Source: Amycolatopsis sp. (GTDB lineage: Bacteria; Actinomycetota; Actinomycetes; Mycobacteriales; Pseudonocardiaceae). From it: a stretch of DNA of 64,000 nt. The stretch's first letter is position 1; each line of letters opens with the position of its first letter. The stretch lies in NCBI RefSeq assembly GCF_025464955.1, contig NZ_JAODNM010000124.1, forward strand, positions 434,001 through 498,000. The letters are read 5' to 3'. Of this stretch, positions 36,641 through 45,438 are shown one piece after another. A program made the position numbers and the translations under genes. The notes beneath the pieces were generated by a model. It worked only from the letters and a program-made list of their open reading frames with translations, was not told the origin of the DNA and searched no databases.

Positions 36641-36741
36641 GCTGCGATGCTAGAGCAAACGCCCGCGTCGGTACGCTGGCTCTCCGTGTCCGTGTCGATC
36701 GGTCCGCGTAGTAAGTGGACTCTCTTGTTGGTTGGATCGCT

Positions 36742-38187
36742 GTGAATGAAGTTGTCGCCAAGCAGAAAGCCGTGGCCGAGCTGATGCGGATCTCCCCGCT
36801 GGCCGACGAGCTGGCCGAGCGGTTCGCCGAGGCGGGCCACCAGCTCTACCTCGTCGGCGGCAGCGTGCGCGACGTGCTGCTCGGCAGGCAGTCGAGCGAC
36901 CTGGACTTCACCACCGACGCGAGACCGGACAGGGTGCTGGCCATCGTGGCGGACTGGGCCGACGCGGTGTGGGAGGTGGGGATCGCCTTCGGCACGGTCG
37001 GGGTCACCAAGAAGGGCTCCCTGCTGGAGATCACCACCTTCCGCGCGGACAGCTACGACAGGGTGGGCCGCAAGCCCGAGGTCACCTTCGGCGACACGAT
37101 CGACGGCGACCTGCTCCGCCGCGACTTCACTGTCAACGCGATGGCGATCGACTTGTCGACGAAGACCTTCGTCGACCCCCACGGCGGGCTGGAAGCCGTC
37201 CGGTCGAAGGTGCTCGACACCCCGGCGACCCCGCAGGAGTCCTTCGCCGACGACCCGCTGCGCATGCTGCGCGCGGCTCGCTTCGCCGCGCAGCTCGGCT
37301 TCACCCCGGCTCCGCGCGTGGTCGACGCGATGACGTCGATGGCAGGCGAGATCGACCGCATCACCGCCGAGCGCGTCCAGGCGGAGGTGTCGAAGCTGCT
37401 GCTGGCTGACGACCCGGCGCCGGGGATCGAGCTGATGGTCGACACGGGCTTGGCCGAGCGCGTGCTGCCCGAGGTGCCGGGCATGCGGCTCGCCATCGAC
37501 GAGCACCACCAGCACAAGGACGTCTACCAGCACTCGCTGACCGTGCTCCGGCAGGCGATCGACCTGGAGAAGACGCACGAACCGACGTCATCGCCCGACC
37601 TGATCCTGCGGCTCGCCGCGCTGCTGCACGACATCGGCAAGCCGGCGACGCGGGAGTTCCAAGACGGCGGCGGGGTGAGCTTCCACCACCATGAGGTGGT
37701 CGGCGCGAAGATGGTCCGCAAGCGTTTGCGCGCGCTGAAGTTCTCGAAGGAGATCATCACCGACGTCTCCCAGCTCGTGTTCCTTCACCTGCGGTTCCAC
37801 GGGTACGGCAACGGAGAATGGACGGATTCGGCGGTCCGGCGGTACGTCACCGACGCCGGCGACCTGCTCCCCCGGCTGCACAAGCTCGTCCGGGCCGATT
37901 GCACCACGCGCAACCGGCGCAAGGCGGCCGCACTGCAGGCGACCTATGACCAGCTCGAGGAGCGGATAGCCCGGATCGCGGAGGCCGAGGATCTCGCGAA
38001 GGTGCGTCCCGACCTCGATGGCAACGAGATCATGAAGCTGCTCGGCCTCCCGCCGGGTCCGCAGGTCGGGCAGGCCTGGAAGTTCCTGAAGGAGCTGCGG
38101 CTCGACCGCGGGCCGCTCGAGTACGACGATGCTGTCGTCGAGCTGCGGGCATGGGCCGCGGCGGAAGGTATCGCCCCACCGGAGTAG
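36742..38187 (+). CDS. CCA tRNA nucleotidyltransferase
   Basis: Adds or repairs the 3' CCA of tRNAs; both tRNAs in this window lack encoded CCA. 481 aa from GTG 36742 (GTG 36715 is an alternative; neither has a strong SD). Class II head: LYLVGGSVRDVLLGR, SSDLDFTTDA with the metal Asp pair, FGTVGV and RRDFTVNAMAID. A C-terminal HD domain is present (LLHDIGKP), giving possible phosphatase activity as in the HD-containing subgroup. Confidence 0.93.
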   Translation: MNEVVAKQKAVAELMRISPLADELAERFAEAGHQLYLVGGSVRDVLLGRQSSDLDFTTDARPDRVLAIVADWADAVWEVGIAFGTVGVTKKGSLLEITTFRADSYDRVGRKPEVTFGDTIDGDLLRRDFTVNAMAIDLSTKTFVDPHGGLEAVRSKVLDTPATPQESFADDPLRMLRAARFAAQLGFTPAPRVVDAMTSMAGEIDRITAERVQAEVSKLLLADDPAPGIELMVDTGLAERVLPEVPGMRLAIDEHHQHKDVYQHSLTVLRQAIDLEKTHEPTSSPDLILRLAALLHDIGKPATREFQDGGGVSFHHHEVVGAKMVRKRLRALKFSKEIITDVSQLVFLHLRFHGYGNGEWTDSAVRRYVTDAGDLLPRLHKLVRADCTTRNRRKAAALQATYDQLEERIARIAEAEDLAKVRPDLDGNEIMKLLGLPPGPQVGQAWKFLKELRLDRGPLEYDDAVVELRAWAAAEGIAPPE

Positions 38188-38234
38188 CGCTTGCCGGTGG
38201 AATTCCGCGGGCGGTTGGGGAGAGGATGTGGGGC

Positions 38235-39548
38235 ATGCCGGAGCCCTCGCCTGGACCACCCCGCCCGGCGAGCTTCCTGCTGACCCTCATCCGCCGCGGC
38301 GCGCCCGCCATGGCGACCGCGACCAACGCGTTGTCCGACGAGGTCGCCGACCCGACGCCGATGCGGGCGCTGCGCCGGATCTCCCATATCGACGGTCCCA
38401 TCGACGTGGCTTCCAACGACGGGCTGCTGTTGCGGGCCGCGCGGTACATCGTGTTGGTGCCGCTGCTCTTCCGGGTCGTCGCGGTGCCCGGGGCCATGGT
38501 CGTCTTCCTTCTCGCGCACGGTCGGAACGGTGCCGTGCCGGTCGTCGCGGTCACGGCGGTTTCGGTCGTGCTCAACGTCTTCGGCACCGCATGGCTGCTG
38601 CGTTCGGCGCCGTTCCGCCCCGGCAACGCGGGTGTCCTGATCGGCATCGACGTGCTGTTCACCCTGGTCATGGGCCTAGTACTGGCGCTGACCGTACCGT
38701 CGGAGGCGCTCGCCGACGCCATGGCCGTCTCGGGGAAGCAGCTGATCGGCTGCGTCGGGGTGCTCTCGCTGGCGATGGGGTTGCCGCGCGGGATCGCGTT
38801 GGCTCTCGTGAGTTTTCCGGTGCGGCTGCTCGGCACCTGGCTCAACGGCCACACGGACATCGCCGACGCGCTCTCCGGCTACAGCGCGATGCTCGGTGTC
38901 CTCTACACGGCCGGCGGCGCGCTCATCATGATCGGCCTCGGCACCCGGCTGGCGCTGGCGTACGGCATCCGCAACGGCCGGTCCGCCGAACGTGCCCGGC
39001 AGCAGCGCATGCTCCACGACACCGTGCTGCAGACGCTCGAAACGATCTCGCTGAAGACACCCGGCGACGCCGAACAGCAGCTGGCGGACCTCCGCGGATT
39101 GGCCAGGGCGCAGGCCATCCAGCTGCGGCAAACCCTCGAAACCTCCGACGACGACGAAGGCTCGCGGCCGCTCGGTGAGAAACTCGCGACACTGGCCGCG
39201 GAAATGGCCCGTGATGGCTTGCGCGCGCAGCTCGTGATCGCCGAACTCGACGACGACACACTGTCCGAGGTACGTCAGATCGCGATCCGCGACGCCGTCC
39301 GCGAGGCCCTGCGCAACACCATGAAGCACTCCGGCACCGACCAAGTCGTCGTGCGGATGGAACAGCGAGACGGCGGCCTCGCGGTGATCACCCGCGACCA
39401 CGGCGCCGGGTTCAGCACCGGGACCCAGCCGCCGGGGTTCGGCATCAGTGAGTCCATCAACGCGCGGCTGGCCGAGGTGGGCGGCACCGCGATTGTCGAA
39501 TCCTCCCCCGGCAACGGCACCCGAGTCACGCTCTGGGTGCCGTTTTAG
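38235..39548 (+). CDS. Orphan sensor histidine kinase (NarL-family type)
   Basis: 437 aa. About six membrane helices (LLLRAARYIVLVPLLF, AVPVVAVTAVSVVLNVFGTA, VLIGIDVLFTLVMGLVLAL, etc.) precede the HisKA_3-like box ERARQQRMLHDTVLQTLE and a HATPase domain with N box REALRNTMKHS, G box DHGAGF and GNGTRVTLWVPF. ATG 38235 is placed by GGAGAGG nine bases upstream. No response regulator is adjacent; the nearest LuxR-type fragment is the remnant at 1258. Confidence 0.88.
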   Translation: MPEPSPGPPRPASFLLTLIRRGAPAMATATNALSDEVADPTPMRALRRISHIDGPIDVASNDGLLLRAARYIVLVPLLFRVVAVPGAMVVFLLAHGRNGAVPVVAVTAVSVVLNVFGTAWLLRSAPFRPGNAGVLIGIDVLFTLVMGLVLALTVPSEALADAMAVSGKQLIGCVGVLSLAMGLPRGIALALVSFPVRLLGTWLNGHTDIADALSGYSAMLGVLYTAGGALIMIGLGTRLALAYGIRNGRSAERARQQRMLHDTVLQTLETISLKTPGDAEQQLADLRGLARAQAIQLRQTLETSDDDEGSRPLGEKLATLAAEMARDGLRAQLVIAELDDDTLSEVRQIAIRDAVREALRNTMKHSGTDQVVVRMEQRDGGLAVITRDHGAGFSTGTQPPGFGISESINARLAEVGGTAIVESSPGNGTRVTLWVPF

Positions 39549-39699
39549 GGTTCTGGTCCCGTCGTGTGCAAAGACCCCTCGGGGCCACCCCTGTGGCTTT
39601 GAATGCCAATCCCTGGAACTTAGGGGTGTCTGGTGGTTGGTCGGTTGGTGTGGTGGGTTCGGCTTTACTGCAGCAAGGACCGGGGGCCTGTCGCGTCGT

Positions 39700-39752
39700 G
39701 TCGTGAAGGCCACCTTCACGGCGTAAGGCGCACTCACCTAGGCCTTCACGAC
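39700..39752. repeat. Intergenic palindromic repeat element, copy 1
   Basis: Outer arms GTCGTGAAGGCC (39700-39711) and GGCCTTCACGAC (39741-39752). Inside the left arm a second hairpin CGTGAAGG-CCA-CCTTCACG (39702-39720). It shares the core GGCCACCTT with the element at 50982. The rest of the 39549-39917 gap holds no convincing gene; a minus-strand frame ending near 39793 would encode a short hydrophobic peptide (GLLSCLLASHVVQVVLVMAM) with atypical codons. Confidence 0.75.
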
Positions 39753-39917
39753 GTCTCTGTCCTACCGGAACTGCCTTCAGGAGCCCCGACAGTCACATCG
39801 CCATCACCAGCACCACCTGCACGACGTGACTGGCCAGTAGACACGACAGCAAACCTAGCGCCGCTCGGATTTCTAGCGCTTCTTTCGGAGCGGCCGCTGG
39901 AGGCAGCCACCGCCGTT

Positions 39918-41837
39918 TCAGACCCGGCTGAGTGCGCCGGTTTCGAGGTGGCGGCCGATCGGGCCGGGCAGCAGGTACGCGACCGCGCCGCCGGGCATGC
40001 CGTTCCACGGCGCGGTCAGCCCGGTGAGCACTCGCAACGGCCGTTGCAGCAGGTAGAGCCGTCGTTCGCGCTCCCGCTCGTAGGCCAGCGACGTCTCGGT
40101 GAACCGCGCGGACTCGGGGTGCACGAGGTTGCCGGTTTCGTTGCCGAACCGCTGGACCGTGGTGCCCGCTTCGAGGACGACGATCCGCTTGCCGTGGAAG
40201 AAGGTGAGCGGCGGTTCGCCGCGCAGAGCCGTGATCGGCCAGTCGGCGACGACCTCGCGCGGGTCCGGTTCGGTGCCCGCCCAGGCCCTGGCCGGGTACA
40301 GCAACACGGTGCCGAGGAAGAACCGCGCGGCCTGCTCGAGGTGGGCGAAGAAGAGCGGCTCGTCCGTCGGCGGCCGAGACACCTCCCAGCCCGCTTCGGC
40401 CTTACGCAGCAGCCAAACGCCGTCGGTGGCCGTCTCGGGTTCGCCGATCCGGTACGCCGACTCCGCGACGCCGTACTCCGCGAGCCGCTGGTGCAACACC
40501 GTCAGTGCGTCGGACGCGCGGAGCTCCGGGCCGGGTTCGCCTTCGCGGTCGATCTTGGCGGGCACGCTGTCGTCGAGGAGGTCGACCGGTTGCTGGGCCG
40601 GGTACGGCTGGCCGAGAATCTCGGCTTCCGCCGTCGCCCGGAGCCGCGGGCTGACGTACGGCGTGCGGAATCCGTTCGCCTGCATGTGCCCGAGCAGTTC
40701 AGGCTCCGGCGGAACCCCGTATTTGCGCAGGTAGTGGGGCACGGACGCGGCCCAGATCCAGGTGCCGTCGGTGTGGAAGGCGTCCGGCACGTCCGGCGGG
40801 CCTTGCGGGGCGAAGATGTCGGGCAGCATGCCGGGCCGGGCGAGCGCGACCGGGGCGCGGAAGAGGTAGTCGAGCACGCCGCGCACCTTGTCCGGCGGCA
40901 CCGGCGCGCGGTTGACCATCGGCCGTTCGCCTTCGTTGTGGGCGTCGACCACTTTCGCCAGCCGGAACGCGACGTCCAGCGGGCGGCCGGCTTTCACCGA
41001 CAGCCAAACCGGCAGGTTTTTCGCCTCACGAGGGAAACGTGCCAACTCCATCGCGTAGGCCCGCGGGTTCGGCCGCCCGCCTTCGTTCGGGGGCAGCCGC
41101 CACTTGGGCTCGGCGTCGGGATCGAAGTCGAAATCGAAGCTCGAACCGGGCCCCAGCAGGAACGTTCCCTGGAACCACGTGCCCGCGGCGGGGGTGTACA
41201 TCGCCGACCGCAGCTGCGCGAACAGCCCGCTCAGCCGCGGCGGTGCGGCCAGCGATACGGAGATCTCGCCTTCGCAGACGACGTGGACTTCCAACTCGGC
41301 GTAGTCGCCGACCTGGCGGAACTGCGCGGCGACCCGCTGCCAGTTCGACGGCAGGACCCCGAGCAGCGAGCGCCCGATCCCGCGGAGCAACGCCGTCTGA
41401 TCGCCCGTGCCCGGCTCCGGGCGGACGTCGGACACCGTGTCGAAGTCATGGCGCGTCTGCCAGATCGCCAGCACCGCGGCGGGCGGGACCGCGACGCTGA
41501 AATTCACCAGTCCGAGTTCATGCGCCCGTGTCTCGTCGAGGCCGGTCCAGCGCAGCGTCAGCTCGTTCGCGGCCGTTTCGGGCGCGACCTGGTAGATCTC
41601 GTCGTCGTAGAGGCAGTGCGTCTCGAGGCTGAAGTTGGAGCTGGTCTCGCCTTCCGGGACGACCTTCGCGGGCGAGTCGTTCCACTCGACGTCGAAGCCG
41701 TCAGGCGGGTTCTCACCAGCGGGTACGACGAGCAGCAGGGTTCCGTCCGCGGTCGAGCGCTGGGTGCGGAACACCCGTTCGCCCCATGCCGCGTACAGCC
41801 CGTCCGACCGCGTCTGCGAGTCCACTCGATAACGCAC
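39918..41837 (-). CDS. TNT-domain protein (NAD glycohydrolase-toxin fold), long form
   Basis: 639 aa. The C-terminal ~90 residues match the TNT/DUF4237 fold: TTVQRFGNETGNLVHPES, SLAYERERERRLYLLQRPL, then APWNGMPGGAVAYLLP. Active TNT enzymes usually have Gln where Met stands in WNGMPGG. A central block (HTDGTWIWAASVPHYLRKYG) and an acidic SFDFDFDPDAEPKW segment, resembling YezG-type immunity proteins, are shared with the paralogue at 42968. The first ~120 residues are unique. GTG 41837 is placed by GGAGGGG; the longer TTG start is unlikely. Last gene of a three-gene operon. Confidence 0.72.
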   Translation of the reverse strand: MRYRVDSQTRSDGLYAAWGERVFRTQRSTADGTLLLVVPAGENPPDGFDVEWNDSPAKVVPEGETSSNFSLETHCLYDDEIYQVAPETAANELTLRWTGLDETRAHELGLVNFSVAVPPAAVLAIWQTRHDFDTVSDVRPEPGTGDQTALLRGIGRSLLGVLPSNWQRVAAQFRQVGDYAELEVHVVCEGEISVSLAAPPRLSGLFAQLRSAMYTPAAGTWFQGTFLLGPGSSFDFDFDPDAEPKWRLPPNEGGRPNPRAYAMELARFPREAKNLPVWLSVKAGRPLDVAFRLAKVVDAHNEGERPMVNRAPVPPDKVRGVLDYLFRAPVALARPGMLPDIFAPQGPPDVPDAFHTDGTWIWAASVPHYLRKYGVPPEPELLGHMQANGFRTPYVSPRLRATAEAEILGQPYPAQQPVDLLDDSVPAKIDREGEPGPELRASDALTVLHQRLAEYGVAESAYRIGEPETATDGVWLLRKAEAGWEVSRPPTDEPLFFAHLEQAARFFLGTVLLYPARAWAGTEPDPREVVADWPITALRGEPPLTFFHGKRIVVLEAGTTVQRFGNETGNLVHPESARFTETSLAYERERERRLYLLQRPLRVLTGLTAPWNGMPGGAVAYLLPGPIGRHLETGALSRV

Positions 41838-41868
41838 TTCCAGTCCCCTCCCCAAGCACGCGCTAAAT

Positions 41869-42963
41869 CTAGTGCGCCGGGTACCGAACCGACCACTGGT
41901 CGCCCGTAGGCGCGTCGGGCCCGAACTCGGCCAGCGCGTCGTCGGCGACGCCTTCGATGACCTCGCGCAGCTCCAACCGGTCCAGCCAACTTTCCCGCAG
42001 TGCCTGTTCGCCGTACATCGCGCCGACGAGGTTGCCGCAGACCGAACCGGTCGAGTCGCTGTCGCCGCTGTGGTTGACCGACGCGAGCAGCGCGGAGTTC
42101 GGGTCTTCCGTGGTCAGCGCCACGTACACCGACATCGACAACGCCGTCTCGCCGACGTTGCCCTGGCCGAGGCTTTCCACCTTTTCGGGCGTCGGCGAAC
42201 CCTGCTCGGCGAGCGCGAACGCCTGGTCCAGCGCGGGCAGTTGCTCCGCGTGCCCCGGCCAGCGGACGAGGATCGCCTTCGCGGCGTCGACGGCGTCGGG
42301 CAGTGAACGTCCGTCCAGCAGGTGGTGCACGATGACCGCGAACGTGCCGGAAGACAGGTAGCCGCTCGGGTGGCCGTGGGTCAGCGCTGAGCTTTCGGCG
42401 GCGACCGCGAACACCTGCGACGGGTCGTCCGTCCACAGCGCGACCGGCGCCGCGCGCATCACGCCACCGCAGCCCTTCGAGTTGTTGATCGGCCGGTCGA
42501 TGGTCCCGCGGACACCGGTTTTGCCGTACGCCTCCAGCTCACCGAAGCAGGTCAGACCCGGTGCCCGACGGCTGTACAGCTCGCGGTTCGTGACCAGCCG
42601 GCCGTCGGGCTGCACGCTGTCGTCCTTCGGCCCGCGGGCGCGGTCCCACGGGACGCCCTGGGTGTGCAGCCAGCGCTGATAGGCCAGCTGAAGGAAGTAC
42701 CCGACCTCGATGTCCCCGGTGAGCCGCAGCGCCACATGAGCCCTGATCAGCCCTTCGAGGGTGAACAGCGTCATCTGCGTGTCGTCGGTGATCCGGCCGA
42801 CCCCGCCGTACGCGGGGATGAAGTCGGTGATGCCGGCGGGCCCGGCGATCTCGCGGATGCGATCGATCGAATCGAACTCGGTCTTCGCGCCGAGTGCGTC
42901 ACCGATCGCGCCGGCGAGCAGGCTTCCGCGCCACCTCGACCGCTTGTCCACCGAGTTTTCCAT
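41869..42963 (-). CDS. ADP-ribosylglycohydrolase family protein
   Basis: 364 aa, ARH/DraG-type Mg-dependent hydrolase of ADP-ribose links. GSLLAGAIGDALGAKTEF at the N-terminus, metal motif RITDDTQMTLFT, and the second metal motif HSGDSDSTGSVCGNLVGAMY are complete, so it should be active. ATG 42963 is chosen since it lies 4 bases after the upstream TNT gene stop; the longer frame overlaps that gene. Sandwiched between two TNT-fold genes, suggesting a shared NAD/ADP-ribose theme. Confidence 0.9.
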   Translation of the reverse strand: MENSVDKRSRWRGSLLAGAIGDALGAKTEFDSIDRIREIAGPAGITDFIPAYGGVGRITDDTQMTLFTLEGLIRAHVALRLTGDIEVGYFLQLAYQRWLHTQGVPWDRARGPKDDSVQPDGRLVTNRELYSRRAPGLTCFGELEAYGKTGVRGTIDRPINNSKGCGGVMRAAPVALWTDDPSQVFAVAAESSALTHGHPSGYLSSGTFAVIVHHLLDGRSLPDAVDAAKAILVRWPGHAEQLPALDQAFALAEQGSPTPEKVESLGQGNVGETALSMSVYVALTTEDPNSALLASVNHSGDSDSTGSVCGNLVGAMYGEQALRESWLDRLELREVIEGVADDALAEFGPDAPTGDQWSVRYPAH

Positions 42964-42967
42964 CGAG

Positions 42968-44455
42968 CTAGCTGATCCTCTCGAGGCTCTTGTCCGCCAG
43001 GTGGTCGACAACCGGCTTCGGCAGCACGTAGGCAACCGCCCCACCGGGCAGGTTGGCCCACGGAACGGTGATGCCGGTGATCACGTGCAGCGGGCGGCGG
43101 AGCTGGTAGGTCTGCTCGTGGCCGTCCCGTTCCAGTGGAAGCGATGTCGTGGCGAACCTTACTTGAGGGCCGTGCACGAGGTTCCCGTTCTCCGGACCGA
43201 ACCGCACGACCGTCGTGCCCTCCACCAGCTGGACGACGCGCTTGTTACGCAGCAACGTGAGCGGCGGTTCGCCGTCGGACTCGGTGATCGGCCAGTCGTC
43301 CAGTTCCGTCGCTGTCTCCAGCGGGGTCTCGTGCCCGGCCGTCATCCGGGCCGGGTGCAGCAGCAGTGCGCCGAGAAGCTGGTGGGCGGCGTCTTCGGCC
43401 TGGTCGAAGAGCCGCGGCCGGACGGCGACGCCGTGCTCGTAGCGTGCGACCTCCCAGCCTTCCGGGGTCTCGTTGAGGCACCAAGTGCTGTCGGCGCGTT
43501 CACCGACTCGGTACGCCTCCGGCCAGACGCCGTGTTCGCCGAGCCGCTGGACCAGCACCGCAAGCACGTCGTCGACGTCGAGCCGCGGGTCCGGCCGGGT
43601 TTCGAGTTCGGCGGCGATGTCACCGGCGGTGGGTTCGACGTCGCCCGGAATCGGCTGCGGGCGCGGCTGTCCGAGCAGATCGGCCTCTGCTGTCCGTCTG
43701 ACGAGCAGGTCGACGTACGGCGGCTGGAACTGTTGCCCGGCGATATGCGCGACCAGGTCCGGTTCCGGGGCGACGCCATGTTCGCGCAGGTAGTGCGGTA
43801 CGGACGCGGGCCAGGTCCAGGTGCCGTCGGTGTGGTAGCTCGCGGGGACGTCCGGCTCGGCGTCCGGGGTGAAGATGTCCTGCTCCGGACCGTCGGCGAC
43901 CAGGATCGCCGGTTCGCGTTCGAGGTACTGCAGCACGAGCGGCACCACGTCGGCGGGCAGCTCGGGCCGGTCGACCACCGGCTCGCCCTCGGTCACGGCG
44001 TCGACGACCCGTGCGTGTCTCAGCCGCAAGCCGAGCGGCAGCCCGACGCGGCGGCGCCACCAGTCTTCGAGATACTCGGGCTCACGGGGGAAAACGGCGA
44101 GTTCATCGAGGTAAACGGCGTTGTCCGGCTGATCGTGCCACCGCGGTTCGGCGTCGAGTGCGAAGTCGAAGTCGAAGGTGCCGGTCGCGACGAGCGTGAA
44201 CCTGGCCTGCAGCCAGGTGCCCTTTTCCGGCTCGTGCATGCCCGCGCGCAGGGCGGTCAGCAGCTCGGTGAGCTCGGGAACCTCGAGCGATCTCGTCTCC
44301 GTGCGCGCGTCGATCTCGGTGTACTGGCCGACCTGCCGGAAGTCGACCTCGATGCGCTGCCAGCCGTCCGGCGCGACGGCACGCGCGAGCTTGCCGATCC
44401 TGACCAGCAACGATCGCTGCTCTTGGGGCGTGAGGGATCGAATCATGGTGGTCAT
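42968..44455 (-). CDS. TNT-domain protein (NAD glycohydrolase-toxin fold), short form
   Basis: 495 aa. Starts directly with the YezG-like region (GWQRIEVDFRQVGQYTEIDA, FDFDFALDAEPRW), then the shared HTDGTWTWPASVPHYLREHG block, and a C-terminal TNT fold (TTVVRFGPENGNLVHGP, VPWANLPGGAVAYVLP). The usual catalytic Gln is Leu (WANLPGG). No signal peptide or secretion motif. First gene of the operon; its RBS is probably GAGAG, 9 bases before ATG 44455. A parS-like site lies 16 bases upstream of the start. Confidence 0.72.
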   Translation of the reverse strand: MTTMIRSLTPQEQRSLLVRIGKLARAVAPDGWQRIEVDFRQVGQYTEIDARTETRSLEVPELTELLTALRAGMHEPEKGTWLQARFTLVATGTFDFDFALDAEPRWHDQPDNAVYLDELAVFPREPEYLEDWWRRRVGLPLGLRLRHARVVDAVTEGEPVVDRPELPADVVPLVLQYLEREPAILVADGPEQDIFTPDAEPDVPASYHTDGTWTWPASVPHYLREHGVAPEPDLVAHIAGQQFQPPYVDLLVRRTAEADLLGQPRPQPIPGDVEPTAGDIAAELETRPDPRLDVDDVLAVLVQRLGEHGVWPEAYRVGERADSTWCLNETPEGWEVARYEHGVAVRPRLFDQAEDAAHQLLGALLLHPARMTAGHETPLETATELDDWPITESDGEPPLTLLRNKRVVQLVEGTTVVRFGPENGNLVHGPQVRFATTSLPLERDGHEQTYQLRRPLHVITGITVPWANLPGGAVAYVLPKPVVDHLADKSLERIS

Positions 44456-44470
44456 AGTCAGTTCTCTCGA

Positions 44471-44486
44471 TGTTTCACGTGGATCA
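44471..44486. promoter_or_regulatory. parS-like site ahead of the TNT operon
   Basis: TGTTTCACGTGGATCA: one half-site perfect, two mismatches in the other. The 44456-44853 gap otherwise holds no gene; it must contain the divergent promoters of the TNT operon and yqgE. Confidence 0.4.
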
Positions 44487-44853
44487 GCCGGCGACGTGGT
44501 AAGTCGCGGTGTTCGAGGTTTTGGTGCTACAGAAGGCCTTCTGGGCCTGGCTCGGAACGGTGTTCACCCTAATGCGAGAAACTCGGCGATTTTCGGGAAA
44601 ACCCGCATCCTTTGCGGCCGCGAATCGGCGGGACCGGGACGCGGGCATGGGCACCGCGGAGAGATAAACGGCTGACGCACTCGGTCGCCTCACGGCGGCT
44701 ATGCGCAGTGTGGCTCCAGCCGAACTGGTATTCCACAAAGGCGGTTCTTCAGTGAGCCCGGGGGACACGGAGTGCGCCAGCCTACGAGTCCAACGGGGCA
44801 CGAGTGCTTGTTGTTCCCGTACCGGGATACTTCGCGGCGCCAGAGGTGGGATC

Positions 44854-45435
44854 ATGGACAACGTGCCTGCGGACGCCGAGGTTGAGCCGGGAACACTCCT
44901 GGTCGCCGCCCCCACGATGTTCGACGCCAACTTCCGGCGGACGGTGGTCTTCGTCATCGATCACCGCGACGAGGGCACCCTCGGGGTGGTCCTCAACCGG
45001 CCGAGCGATGTCCCGGTGGACGAGGTGCTGCCCAACTGGGGCAGGCATGTCGCCGAACCGCAGTCCGTCTTCGTCGGCGGGCCGGTCGAAAAGAAGACAG
45101 CGCTGTGCCTCGCCGCGCTGCGGACCGGGGAGACGGCGGCGTCCGTACCAGGGGTGATCGCTGTCCGCGGCCCAGTGGCGTTGGTGGATCTGGACACCGA
45201 TCCCGAGGCGCTGCTGCCGAAGGTGCGCGGCGTGCGGGTATTTGCCGGGTACTCCGGCTGGGACTCCGGTCAGCTCGCGGGCGAGATCGACCGCGGCGAC
45301 TGGCTCATCGTCCCGGCGCTGCCGAGTGACGTCCTCGCCTCGCCGAACCGCGACCTCTGGGGTCAGGTCCTGCGCCGCCAGGGCATCCCGACCGCGCTGC
45401 TGGCCACCCACCCGGGCGACCTCCAGCGAAACTAG
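44854..45435 (+). CDS. YqgE/AlgH family protein
   Basis: 193 aa. Family hallmarks: PGTLLVAAPTMFDANFRRTV at the N-terminus, GTLGVVLNRPSDVPVDEVLP, VFVGGPV, and VRVFAGYSGWDSGQLAGEI. ATG 44854 has GAGGTGGG just upstream. Despite the AlgH name, the molecular function is not settled. Same neighbourhood as mycobacterial Rv0038, upstream of leuS. Confidence 0.92.
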   Translation: MDNVPADAEVEPGTLLVAAPTMFDANFRRTVVFVIDHRDEGTLGVVLNRPSDVPVDEVLPNWGRHVAEPQSVFVGGPVEKKTALCLAALRTGETAASVPGVIAVRGPVALVDLDTDPEALLPKVRGVRVFAGYSGWDSGQLAGEIDRGDWLIVPALPSDVLASPNRDLWGQVLRRQGIPTALLATHPGDLQRN

Positions 45436-45438
45436 GAA

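Noticed and set aside
39633..41909. 758-codon plus-strand open frame
   Set aside because: Shadow of the TNT-domain gene on the minus strand; peptide is Arg/Val/Asp repeats with no domain.
44484..44957. 157-codon minus-strand open frame in the yqgE/TNT gap
   Set aside because: Runs antisense into yqgE, low coding bias, no SD; the segment is better explained as a promoter region.
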